Below are positions 1 to 13,600 of a stretch of DNA of 24,540 bases, piece by piece. How positions within the stretch are numbered: the stretch's first letter is position 1; every line of letters starts with the position of its first letter. Below the pieces are notes generated by a model that was given only the letters and a program-made list of their open reading frames with translations, was not told the origin of the DNA and searched no databases. The translations under genes were made by a program, and so were the position numbers. The DNA comes from Stramenopiles sp. TOSAG23-6 (lineage: Eukaryota > Sar). Where the stretch lies: assembly GCA_900128565.1 (NCBI GenBank), contig LT636003.1, forward strand, positions 1-24,540. Direction: 5' to 3'.

Positions 1-2
1 GA

Positions 3-1620
3 TATGAAGATGGTGATTCTGAAAGAAGAGTTAAACGAAATTTGATTCGCTCACTGGAAGAGAAAAATGTTGAAAATCATGTGGGTAATGGTCGTGATGA
101 TTTAGAGCAGAAGCAACTTTATGCCCTTGACAAATTTTATAGAGATAAAGATATTCATCCTCGTATTGGTAAAGCAAAATCAGTTCTTAAAAAATTTAAA
201 GGCCGTCTAGAAAAACTTTATTCCGGATTAGTGAGTAAGTATGGAAGTGCGCCAAGTATACTACTGGATACTCCAAGAAATATATCGAAACAAAATCATA
301 TTTTTCACAAAGGTGATAAAGTTGAAGCCGATTTTGAAGGTCGTGGGCGCTACTTCAAAGGCAAGATTAAAATGAAACACTCTGATGGTACATATGATGT
401 AGCATACGATGATGGTGAAAGAGAGAGAAGAGTTAGAGCGGCACTTATACGTTCACTTGATGAAAGGGCCATGTATTCACGGGAAAAGAAACAACGTCAG
501 TCTCGCTCAAGTTCAAGATCAAGTTTCGGAAAGAAATCGAAATCTCGGTCAAGGAGCAGATCAAATTCTAGGTCTCGAGCTCGTCGAAGATCGTCATCAA
601 GGTCAAGGTCTCGATCAATATCTAAGGGTGAACAATCTTTAAGAAATGGTGATTTAGTTTCAGCGAATTACTTAGAGAAGGGTAAATATTTTAATGGAAA
701 AATTGTAATGGTACACAACAATGACACGTATGACATTCGATATAATGATGGAGATTTTGAGCGCCGTGTTCATCGGAGGGACATTAAGCTCCGTAGTAAA
801 AGGAGAAATCATTCTCGAGAAAGCCGAAAAAAAAATAGAAGACGAAGGTCTCTCTCTGAATCACGTTCTCGAAGTCGATCAAGTCGGTCTAATTCAAGAT
901 CAAGATCTCGAGGGCGTAAGCGTTGGCGTTCCAAAACCTACTCAAGTTCTCGAAGTCGTTCAAGAAGAAGTCGTTCAAGAAGTTTTTCAAGAAGTCGTTC
1001 AAGAAGCCATTCAAGGAGAAGTCGGTCAAGAAGTCATTCAAGAAGAAGTCGTTCAAGAAGTCGTTCAGTAAATTCCCAAAAATCTACAAAGTCAAACACT
1101 TCGAATTCTACTACCTCTTCTTTAAGATCTCAAAGTTCCTTCAAAGAAAATATTGAAATAGGTATGTTTGCACAAGTTCGGGAATACAATCGTAGAGGTC
1201 GCTGGTTAGAAGCAAAGATAACACGTGTACGATATGATGACACATTTGATGTGGAATACACAAAAACTCGGAGAAGCGAACGAAAAGTAGACCGATCTCG
1301 TATTAAAATACGCGAGCGTTCCTTGTCCAATGATTCTAGAAAATCAAAAAGCTCAGATTCGCAAGAATTATCAGATTCATCAGAGAGACTAAACAAATTT
1401 AGAATGTTTGAAAAAGTAAAAATTTATTTGGATCGTCGAGACAGACGAGTAGTTAAACCAAATTCGAGAAATGCGAAGAAATTTAATGGCACAATTGTAA
1501 AATTGAATTCTGATGGTACATTCGACGTTTCTATTCGAATACAGAAAAAAACAAAATCAACTGGTAAAATAAAATGGAAGAAAACAATAAAAAGCCATAT
1601 TCGGAAGCAGTATATAAAGA
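3..1620 (+). repeat. Five Tudor/agenet-like units separated by Arg/Ser-rich tracts (within the giant CDS)
   Basis: Tudor-like units start near 3 (partial), 306, 643, 1157 and 1400. The better ones follow the pattern G-D-x-V-x-A-[N/D], G-[R/K]-Y-F-x-G-K-I, D-G/D-T-Y-D-[V/I]-x-Y-x-D-G-[E/D]-x-E-R-R-V. The fifth unit is diverged and lacks the acidic D-G turn. Arg/Ser tracts of the SR-protein type sit at about 480-630 and 810-1075. The second is internally repetitive at DNA level (about 945-1070), being built from TCAAGAAGTCGT-like units, so its length is likely to vary between individuals. Tudor-like folds often bind methyl-Arg or methyl-Lys, and RS tracts are typical of RNA-processing or nuclear proteins; a nuclear or RNP role is inference only. 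Confidence 0.8.
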
Positions 1621-4600
1621 AAGACCTCAAAAGTAAAGAATTGCGTCGTCCTTTGACACTGAAAGATTTGAAGAGGCGTTTAGGTTCTGATATGATTCGA
1701 GATTATCAAGCATTATTTGAAAAATACTCCTCATCTAAAAAGGGAAGAGAGGTAAAAATGACAACAACTGCATTGCAAAAGATTTTTATTCTTGCCGGTG
1801 TCCCCGAAAAATGGGCATTTGATCGTGCTTATCATTGGACATCGTCGTTTTCGGAGATTTCTGAAAACGACAAGAAGAAGAAAACTAAACATGAAATCAA
1901 GTTGGTGGATTTCATTCATGCAATTCGGTATCTTGAAGACCCATTAATGAAAGGTAAATTATTTCAGCGACTTCAACGGAAAACTAATGTAAGTATGGAA
2001 TTAGAACCTGACAATTGGCATAATGAACAATGGGCATTAAGTATTGGGGAAGTAACTTTAAAAGCTATAGAATCTGCGTTTGTACTTCATAGTATAATAA
2101 AAAAGAGTACATTAAGTAAACGTGGAAAAGAAAAGAAACTAAATTCAAACACCAAGGAATTAAAAGATAGCACGGATTCTTTGAGTAAGCGAAACGATAA
2201 AAAGTATATGAAAAAGAAGAAAGAATATAATAACGTAGCTACAGCCTCTAGTGATTCTGATCAAGATGAGCACCTTCCCGTAAAATTAAGACTTCCTGTT
2301 CGTCGCTTACTCAATGTTCTGCTATTGGTTGCCCCAAATGATGACAGACTTACTTCTAGACGTATAAAGGAGTATGCTTCGTATACAGGGGTAAGTTTTG
2401 AGAAGGATGTACTTGCAATATCTGAATGTGCGAAGGCTTTTCATTACCTTTGTCTCGATGCAACCCTGTTTGGTGTAACTATTGGTGCTCTCCGCAACAG
2501 TCCAAGGAGGAGTAATACACATCCTGGATTTGTAGAGCCCCATGTTAAAAATGCACTTCCTCCACTTTCGACTTTAGCGGCACATATATTTGCCGAACAT
2601 GGACTCCGAGGTATTGCAAAGAACCCAGCTGCAACAGTGCGCCAACTATCTGTAGGGCGACCTCAGCCTCAAGTAGATGCTCTCATGCGTTTACTTACAG
2701 AATTTCAGACTCTAGATCCAGAAAAATTAGGCGAAATTCCAATCAGTCATGTGGGAACTATATTAAATGCAATGGGTTGGGACCCAAGGCCTCTGCGATC
2801 GCAAATATCCATATTTAATACACAAATATCTGCCATGGGATCTTCGCTATTTTCGCTTCCTGAATTTGTTTCTGCATTTGGATTTTTACTAGAGAAAGAA
2901 GGCGGTGATGGATTCACAGTTGCTTCTGCATTTGCATTCCTAAGAGTCCAACAAATGCCAAGGGATGTGACCATAGCTGCAAATACAGCTCTGACATACA
3001 TAAATAATATACTGAAACAACCAAAAAATGAATCTCTCTATGTTATAAATTCACGCAATGCTGCTTTTGTAGATCGAATTGGCAAATTTGAAGGAGGTAT
3101 TGCTCTCATGAATGCTATTGGTTTTCGGGGTGTGACTGATAGCGAAGGAAATCCATGTATGCAATTTTATACGCGGGATATGAACTCTTCTACAATGCGT
3201 GAACTAAAAGCTAAGAAAGATCGCATACTTACCGAAATGGCAGTTGGAGATGGCGCTGAAAGTATTGCCGACGTTGTTCGAGTTGTCAGAGAAACGCATT
3301 CTGCTGATGAAGTACGCGAAGCTGTAGAGACATTAATTGAGTATGTAAATAATGTACTCCAGAATCCATCATCCTCTTCTGCTCTGAGTGTATCTTCAAG
3401 AAGTCCTTTATTTCAACAACGTATTGGACGATTACGAGGTGGAGATTTATTGATGGGCGCGTGTGGATTCTACTTGATACCAGAGAAGAAACCACCAGTA
3501 TATATTCTCAGAGGTGCAGGCATGTCACAATCGATTGAAAAGCAAATGTCTGATACAAATGATAAATCGCTTGAAATAAATGAAGAAGATGAAAAAAATG
3601 ACACAAATCCTATAATTCCTGTGGTGAACAAGAGTAAAGATGCAGAGTTCAGATTTCCTAGTTTAAAACTATACATGCGCCGTTTTTTAGGTTTACAGAA
3701 AGTTCGATTGCAACAAGAACTTAATCAGCTTCGCATCGAAGCTAGGTCAAAGTCTAAATCAAAACCTACAAAACCTTTATTACGATCAACGTACAGTTTT
3801 ATTGTTGAAAGCGCACAAAAGAAGGTATTCTGTGCTGCTAGTGAAACGTATGATGTGAAACCAGAATGGGGAGAAAAGAAAAAAACAGATCATCAAACGA
3901 AAGTTCAAAACAAGTTCAAAAAAATATTTCAACATTTGGAGAAAAAAACTTCTGGAAAACAATCCAATGATAAATCTAAAACATCAATGCAGGGCAAACC
4001 TGAAAACCGTAAACACGTTGAAGAAAAACATAATAATGAATCAAAGGAGGATCGCACAGACAAACAGAGTGAAAAAAATGCAGGTATTCCTCTAGGTTGT
4101 GTCTCATGTGATGTCTGGAAAGAAACTATAGAACAGGTTTGCCGAAGACATAAAAGCACTATTTTGAAGAATGAGGAAACCAATTCACTATCTGCATATT
4201 TAGACACAAATGGCAATGGGTACATTGTAATTAAACAATTCCTAAATTTCATCTTCAGTTACAATCCTTCAAATGAAATAGCCCCAGATATTGACAAAAA
4301 GAAAAACATAAATGATGGGATTATATACAATTCCGAAATTCGAGAATTAGGTGCAAAAGATCCCAAATACAAGAAATCTGTCGTTTTCTCGAATAATAAT
4401 AATAAAAACCAAGATTCTCAGGGAAGTGATGATGATCTTCAATGGGTCGCAACAAATCCAGTACAGAAACAACAACTTGAAATGATTCGTAAAGCTTTTT
4501 TGTGCATTGATCTAAATAATGATGGTATAATTTCACAAGATGATTTAAAACAATCATTTCAACAACGAGGCATTGCATCGTCGCCTGATGCAATCGCTCT

Positions 4601-7600
4601 TTGGATACGGGATAGAGATTTATCTGGGGACGGAACCGTTACATTTGATGAATTTGTTGCTTCATTTGGAGGTCTGCTTATGCCAACATTAGATGGTGGT
4701 GAAGTCAAACCAAAAGAAACACAAAATATTTCCGATTTGAAATCCAATGATTATTATGAAATAGTTTCTGTAGTTCAGTATATCTTTTCAACAGTTCGCC
4801 TGACAAACTCTCTTGCGGCAACAGCCCGAGCAACTGAAACAGTTTTATCATGGATTGATCGAATTCTACTTGCACCAAAAGTTAAGAAATATTGGAGTAC
4901 TTCTTCATCGGATCCTACATTCGTGCGTGCATTTGCTGGATTAAATAGAGGAATTTTACTACTTCGAGGTGTTGGTTTTGTTCCAGAACAAAATAAAACT
5001 GTGTGGGCTCTGTCTGACGTGCCAAGTGGTGAGGCAATAGAAAGTTGGGATGATGAGCCTCCAGCGACTGTTATGGAAAGATTGCGACGCATTCGTCAAG
5101 AGTTGAGACTTCGACTGAAATTTATTAATCAACCGGATGTCGCAGATATGTCACTATCTGTAGCAGTTGCATCCCTCGGAAGCGATGCTGATGATAGTTC
5201 AGTGATACAATGGTTATCTGTATGTGAATTTGCTCATGAAATGCTTATACGTATACTTCATGATAAAAGCGATAAAGCATTCAGAATTGAGATGAATTCA
5301 CCAAAGTTTAAAAAAGCAATAGGGAAATCAGATGGAGGAATGAACTTGCTTATAGCGCTTGGTTTTCGCGAAGGTTTTGAAGGCGAACTAATTTATGATC
5401 TACCAAGAGAAATTGCTCATGCCCGTAAAGTAGAATTTGATGCTGGAATTGGCGCATTACGAAAAAGAGCTAAATTAGCTAGTGCCAGAATGTTAGAACG
5501 ACTACAGAAAGAAAAGACAAATGATGTAACAAAGCAGAAGAAAGTATCAAAAAAGAAGAAATCAAAAGATATTGGTACACCCATGCCAACCATCGAAAAT
5601 TCTTTGACAAAAAAAACAAAACTCACCGAAAAGAAAAACAAAAAGGTCGTTGATATAGATTCAAAAAAGTCACTAAAAAAGGATAAAGAAATTCTGCGGT
5701 TAAGAGATGAGGTTCAGCGTTTACAGACACAACTGCATCGAACACTTTTGCCCCGTGAGATTGCTGTACTAAACCGATTACCGCCCCGTAAGCGCAGTGC
5801 GTTTATCAAAGAAGCAACTGCAGCTGGTCTAGATATCGGATTAGACTTAACAGATATGACAGATACTAAATCTGGAAAACCAAAGACCGGAAAATCTGCA
5901 AAGTCAAAAGCCTCCAATGCATCGCGGCAGGGAATGGGTAAAATGTCATTTTCTGTAGAAATTGTTAGCGAGATTCTCGATGAAATAATTTATTCTGTTG
6001 CTGTTGCTGGAGAAGATCGCATTTGGCATCGTGCTGCGCAACATGCATTTGAATATAGACAAGTTCCTCGTTCTATTTTCTCATCCTTTTCTATTTTTGA
6101 TACCCGCCTTGAACATACTAGTGGAACTACGAAAGATTTTCCAAGTACAGTTACAGCTCTTCCAGGATCAGGAAAAATAATTATTACACATTCAAAACAC
6201 TTACATCGTCAAAGTGTAGATTCTTCTTCAGTACTTGTTTTAGATGAAGGTGTTCATGCTATAGTACAAGTTCGAAGGCATTTTAATTCATTACAAGATT
6301 TAAATAATGCTCAACGCCATCAAAATGATAATAAAATATGTGGAGTAGTAGGACGACAGTTGTCATGTGCTATACTTAAAGATCCTCAATTAATGCCACA
6401 TCCTGCAGTATCAATTCTTCAACAAAAACTCATTCAGAACACATCCAAGAAATTCACATGGAATGAAATTGCTAAGCTAATGTTCCCAAGTAATGAAGAC
6501 ATACAAGATGAAAAACGTACCACATTTTCATTTTTTCGAGGTGTATTCGAATCATATGATATCGACAAGGATGGACGGCTGAATCTAGAGGAAGTTTGTT
6601 CACTTTGCCGTGAATTAGATGGAAGGGAACCTTCTGCCGAAGCACTAAAAAGTCTCAAATTTTTACCTGAACAGCGGGGAAAATATAATGAAAATATCAC
6701 CAATCTTCGAGATCAGAGTAGTGACACAGTCGATTTCCTAAGCTTGTTTCAATGGCGCATATCTAATACCAATGCAACATCTGGTGATAATATCGCATAT
6801 CTATTGGAAAGTCATCTGTATGACATATTCAAATCGTGTGATACCAAAGTAGTGACAGAACATGAAGTTGTCAATAGATCAACATTTTTGCATACGGCAC
6901 GCGAAGACAAAAACCTACTACGCATATTTTCGATGGTCCCCAAAGCCGAAGATATTCTCACAGTCTTAGCAAAGGATAGAGATTTACACATGAAATGGTT
7001 GCAAGTCCGGCATAGTATTAATTTGGCCCTTGGAACTGGAAATAATATATTTTTGCGACAACCTTTAACACTCCAAGTTGAGTGTAGCGCAAATGAATCT
7101 TGTACTTGTGTACGAGAAACTGTAGTTAGTGATTTTAATTGTGAAATAATCTGTCTAATGACTGATGGTACAGTTCAGATGTGGGATGGCTTTAGCAATC
7201 GAAAAAAACGTTCCTTTCGTGTACTCGGTGGTGTGTTTTCAAGGACAAAGTTAGCTCGACAAGAATCTATTGCGGAGGTAAACACAGAGCTTCAAAGTTT
7301 ACCTCACATCAAAGTGTTATCATGTGAAAGAGCAACTGGGGTTATAGCAATCAACAGTGTATTTTTCAATGGTGTCATTCGTTTTTTTGACACGCAAACA
7401 GGAGAGATGTTATCAGGTATACGACCACGTGTACCAGGTACAGAAGAAGGAAGTCTCGGAATCGTTCAAAACGTTCAACCAATACTATTCAAGCACAATG
7501 TTGCCCTATGTTCAGTGGAGAAATCCTCGATTCTCTTTGTAGTTTCTGCAGACGATGGAACTTTACTAGCAGAATTACAAGGTCATGGGGGAATTAATTT

Positions 7601-10600
7601 TACACCTGTGTTTTGTTATGTACCAGATGTGGGTCATGTAGTATCCGGAGGAACTGGTGGGGGTGACTTTTCTCTGCGTATTTGGAATTTGAGTGGTGAA
7701 TTGTTCTGGAGAATTTCTAGCCGCAAACGACGACGGTTGAGAGAATCCGGCATCGATTGGAATGAAAGAAAATTACTTCAAGATGCTATGGAAATTATTG
7801 TAAATGAATTTGTCGATACAAGAAACACCAACTCGCCGATGGAAAAGGATGAAAGTATAAACGCTTCAAGGATTGGAACTATCATTAGTGAAAATGAAAC
7901 ATGTGGTAGTGGTGTATGCATAAAGTATGATGACGGTGAAGTTGATACAGGTGTTTGGTATGATCGTCTATTGAACCCTTCGACACATGAAAATATTGAT
8001 ACACCTATATTAGGAGATAAAGTGTTGGTGATACCCAATCAACCACGACAGCAATTCATGGGGCGTCTTTTATCAGAAATTGATACACTTGGTACTGGTG
8101 GTGCAACAAGGACAGGACTGAGAGATTTACTTATTAATCGCTTGGGATTACCTTTAACCGACGAACACATTACAGAGCTATTTGATTGTCTTGAAACTCA
8201 GACTTCAGAGGGACATATCAACTATTCTGATATGTTGCATTTAGCTCAATCATACTATGGGGGAGCATACCTTCGTTGTCGAGGTCGCGTTGGAGACTCT
8301 GAGATATTCGGTCACTTGAAAAAACGAGTAGTCGCTGCAATGAAACCCCGAGGTGTTACACCTTCATTACTCTGGAAAACATTCCAATCCAATGATATTG
8401 ATAATATTACCGTGTTATCCATAAAAATATTTTGCCGTTTGTTGCATACTGAGACTGAATTAAAACTCTCAGATGCCGAACAGGAATGTATTTTAGCTCG
8501 TTATGGTCGATATAAAGACTCTGTCGTTTGTTATGGTGAATTTTGTGACTCCCTTGACAATTTTGCAAAACCACTTTTGCTACCATTTAAACGAGCAGTC
8601 ACTGGTCATACAGCAGCGATAACTGCAATTGCATTCCTTCCAGTTGCAGGTCTTATCGCTTCAGCATCATATGACGGAAGTGTTCGTTTATGGGATCCAA
8701 TCACGAGACAACAAAGGCTAACTTTACCACCACATGTCATTCAAACAATTCCACATAGTGAGTCAATTCCACAATCACGATTTATTGGTGTTTCATGGGA
8801 TCAAAAATCAAACTCTTGGCGTGCGACGTTGAAAACTCGTCGTGGCGATCATCGAGGGGAGACAAAGAAACGATGGTGGAAGGAACTCAAGTCTGGAAAT
8901 GTTCGACCGCAAAATCATATTGGTGTATACAAATCAGAAATTGAAGCAGCTCGAGCATATGATGATGCAGCGCGTCACCATCATGGTCAGTATGCATTGA
9001 CTAATTTTAATGAGGATGGTGCATTGCCTGTAGTTGAATGGACATCACTTCAAGCATACGACGAGTGTATGCGTATTGTCGAGCCATCAAAGGGTAAAGT
9101 TTGTACTGATTTAGCAGTATTTGCCGTTTCGACGGCAAAGACAACAACAGGTATTGTGACCTCGGCTAAAATAAAACGGATTGCACATGCGATAGATATG
9201 GATAATGACGATACTTCGGTTCGTGGATATTTGTATTTGTATGAAGATGGTAGGCTTCTTGTCACTGAAGTTCCTCCAAAACATCGATTTGATTCTACGT
9301 ACATTACATCACCACCCATTGCAAATACGTCAGTACAACTTCAAGATAAAGCAAATGTTGCTATACGCCGAGTATTTTATATCACAATTCCTTCATCATC
9401 ACTAAAAAGTATATCTACAGTCCAAGACCTACGCAATATGCTATTGGAGGCAAATGTTGTACATCGTTCCCTAGAAGAAATAAAGCAAGTCTTGGTAAGT
9501 CCAAAGGTTCATATTGTAGCATTCTTCAAAGAGAACGATGGTCCCAGCCAAACTATACCAGCAATTGAACTTGATTCGTTGAGTAATGTGTGTAAACAAG
9601 ATGCCCCAGTTGGTGCTTTAGAATTTTTGACAGGAATTTTTATGATTAATAATACTAAAGGTATTCAGAGGTGTACGTCTTGGGCTGTTGGCCGAACAAC
9701 ATTAAAGTCCGCAGCCTGTGAAGTAGATATCCCACAAACGAAGGAAATAATTGATTCATCGAAGGCTTCTTTTCAGCATTATTGGCAAGCACAACTTGGA
9801 CTTGCAAGAGCTCAATTATTATTCCGCCGCAAGTTGAAGTCGCAACAATCAATTGAAAAATGGAAATTATACCAGGAAATTGCTTCTCAATTCCATGCAG
9901 TGTCCGCTGCAGAAGGTCAAGCAAGTGATTCGAATTATAGAAGTATCTTCCAAAGGGCACTACGAGCACCCACACATAGTAATGTAGAAGCGACTGCTAT
10001 AGATGCTGCAAAATATTTGTTTAATGCAGTATCATTAGGATGTACAATTGTCAGAAAGGGGGATATTTTACGAGCTTTAAAAACCCAACAAGGAAGTATT
10101 TGTGAAGCAATTGCTGTGGGTGATAAACTGTTTTCAAATATTATACCCTCCTCACTAAGTATTCAGGATTTTTGTCAAATAGCACAAAAATCTTTGTTTA
10201 AACTTTTAAGTGCAAGCGAAATTTTGTCACTTCTAAGACAACATCGTAATGTTTTTGTGACTGCACAGAATGGTGGAGCTAATGTCGCAAGTGTAGTAGA
10301 TACAAGTGTACATGCTTTAGGTCAAACAGGAACATTATTTGATGAAGATGCATTTTGTTTGTTGTTACGCGATACGAGCCCATTAAAAGTACTATCGGAT
10401 AATGTTCAAGAAGTAGATATATGCACAAAAACTTGGGGCGAGGTTAAGGAAATAACGAAATTCAACGGCGATAAAGAGCCATTGTCACCACTTGAAAATT
10501 ATGCTAGAAGTATTTTATCCAATACATTGTCAAGTAAACTTTCTCTCATCGCCGATGCTTTTGGAGCTCCTATACGAACCACATGTGATCAGGTAGTTCA

Positions 10601-13600
10601 AATGGTTCTTCAAGATGCATCTCTTGAGACGGTAGATTTGCAACAAAATATAAATAGTAATGAATTCCCCGATCAAGAAGTTACAGATGACTTTATAGGT
10701 GACGGCTTGTTTTATTATTATGTTGCAACGGAGAGAATAATCCCGGAAAGATGTTCAATGAATATCGATCGCTGTGGATATGAAGCATGGGGATGGACTT
10801 CTTTAGAAGGCGAAGACAAAGGGACCGTGGCTACACATGCGTGTCTGGTGCAAGTTGATCCGAATAAACGAAGTCTCACAGGAATGTCACAGGAGAAAAG
10901 TCTTCATGAAATATTATCAGGTTGCACAACAATCGTTCCTCGTTTATTCACCAATGCAAATCCCATGCCACATAACGAAAATGAGTTTTCATCTCGTTTT
11001 GTAGCAAAACACCAGCAAAGCCTTGGACCTATCTCTCACCGGTTACTCATGGAACGATTCCATGGATTTGAGCCACTTCGAAGTGTATTGCCTTTACCAA
11101 TACCAGCACATGTCGACACATTGAAACTATGGGGACGGCAAATATTACTAGCGATGCAATCTTTCCACGAAAAAGATGTTGCGATGGGTCGAGGTTCTCT
11201 TAATCCTGACACATTATTAGTTAGTCCAGATGGCCTTCGACTTGTTCTTTCGTCACTCAGTGCTGCCGCAGACGCGACAGCGGTGAGTGATTCAGCAATT
11301 CATGCTCAATCAAATGAAATGAAAAACATAGTAGAAAATGAGGCAATGCCCATACCGGCACAATTTTGTGCTTTAGATGTTGCATTTTTTGGTTGTCTTC
11401 TTGTAGAAATTTTATCGGGGGCATCACCACCGATAGCATTGAAATTATCTGATTCTGCTCTACAGCTAGCTTTTGGAGCGGAGAGTAATGTATCAGATGA
11501 TTCTAGTGAGATATTGGTTGCTCTACGTATGGCTGCACAAGCCGTAGCACCCACTCAAATGTTGCTATCAAAGGGTAGATCAATTGTGTGTGCAACTTCG
11601 TTACCACCAGCGTCTGATTTAACTCCTTTAATTGATCCTAATTCGAAAACTTGGCGTCCTGCAGAGAGATTACCATCAAGTGTTTCTGGAGTATTACACA
11701 TAATTGCATTGTGCCTTCAACAAGACTGGAAAAATAGGCCATCTATTAAAACACTTTTATCTCATCCTTTTTTTAAAGCAAATAAGCAGAATATCAAAGT
11801 GTGTGCGACAACAATAGCACCACATATGCACTTTGCAGCAGGCCGAGCAGCACTGCAATGGGCTCGAAGCTATATAGTCAGTCCAATGCAAGCACTATTG
11901 GAACGTCATCGCTTATATGAAAAAATTGGCAATGTAAGTGGTTGGGTATATTTGGTAGAGAAATTAACTGCAGTGTTGGTGGATGGCAACGCGCACTTGG
12001 TACATGAGTTAATAGTGAATGATAATATTTTGGAGACGACTACTTCAGTTGCTTTACAATATTATGGAAGCAAGTGGTCACAAACTGTCGGCCCTGGTAG
12101 TGGTGCAGGTTTCATTTTGGGAGAGCAAAATTCTTCACTTGGAGAGCGAATCATCAGACGCGCAGCTCATATGTTAAAGCAGTTGTTTAACTCCATGCAG
12201 CAAGACACTACTTGCGTGTCGCCTTTAGCTCCTCATGTTGGCCGAATGCTACATTGTGCAATCCTTCTTTTTACTGGAGATCTCAGGATCGGGACATTTC
12301 ATAGTGGAGAAACTTCTCTTTTATGGGATCCGTTTATCGTTGAATGTGTTCGACCTGTGATGGAAGACATAATAACTTCGGAGGGTAGTGGGAATAATTC
12401 TCTGAAGCCTCTTTGTGACTTGATTACAATGTCATCTATGGATCGGCCTTGGATAAAATCAAAACTTTTACTAAAAGAAAACTTGGGAGGTATAAGTGAG
12501 ACTAGCAACTTAATGTTTCGACAGGATTATTTAGGAAGACTTTTACTACTATCTTCACTTCTTTCACAAGCAACTAGTTTAGATGTCGATTCACGGAGTC
12601 GAACATCTGCTATAACACGTATCACTCAAATGCTAACAGAAAGTTTTACAGCAGTGAGTAATACAAACACGCTTGGTAACAAAAACAAAACAAAAAATGC
12701 TTCTAAAAGAGAAGAATTTCGATGCAAAACTTCATCCGGATTTGCAAATGGTGGTAGTGTTGCTCTCTTGTTTGTACAAACAAAAGTTACTCATAAGTTG
12801 CTACCGCTAATGAATATTCAAGATTCTCAATGTAGACGGCAACTCTTTTTGTTAATGAAATGTGCCACAACTCCTACAATACGTTCATTTTGTACACCAG
12901 AACAATCTCATCCCTGGGATATATTAGCCGATGAGTTTTGTACTCGGTCTTATCTCACATGTATTTATACCCGCTTGGCAAGCAATGAAGCAGAAAGTGT
13001 TCAAAATACTCGTTTATTATGGAAAATACTTGACAACATGGCCACTCGAGGAGGAAGATATACTCGCTTTTGGCAGAATTCTGGAATTTTACAATTATTG
13101 GTACAATCTCTACATCCTCAGCCACGAGAAATGTCTCAGGTGAGTAAGGTTGTGGTACCACTCGCTGAAGGTGTTCTACGAAATATCAAACGAAATGAAT
13201 CTCCGACATTTTTGAAGAATTTTTCATTGTTTTTCACAGAATATCTTCAAAACGAGGATACATGTACAAAAAAAGAGGATAGTAGTGAATCTGAAAAATA
13301 TCTTGTAAGTATACCTGATTGTTGTTCGAGTATAGCCGAAATTGAAAAGTATTTGAAAGATATTCATTTCAATGGGGGAACAATTGAAGAGATTCTTCGA
13401 GTGTCGACTGACCTATCTTTTGTTTTATTGAGCTGGGTAGAAAACCCCAAAATTCATGGAGGTTCTGATGAGATGGTTTTACTTGAGCAAATTTTTTGTA
13501 TTTTTCGTTCAAAGTTTGATCAATACTGGGAAGATATTGAAAATAGTACAAACGAAAATCATATTAATTTATCAACACAACTTATTGATAGTATTCTAAA

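Noticed and set aside
42-44. Start codon of the giant gene at 42
   Set aside because: The codon is TTG, and the frame upstream to position 3 continues the Tudor-like motif, so the gene starts outside the window.
945-1070. CRISPR-like or satellite array
   Set aside because: The short TCAAGAAGTCGT-like units have no spacers and encode an in-frame Arg/Ser tract in a eukaryotic gene.
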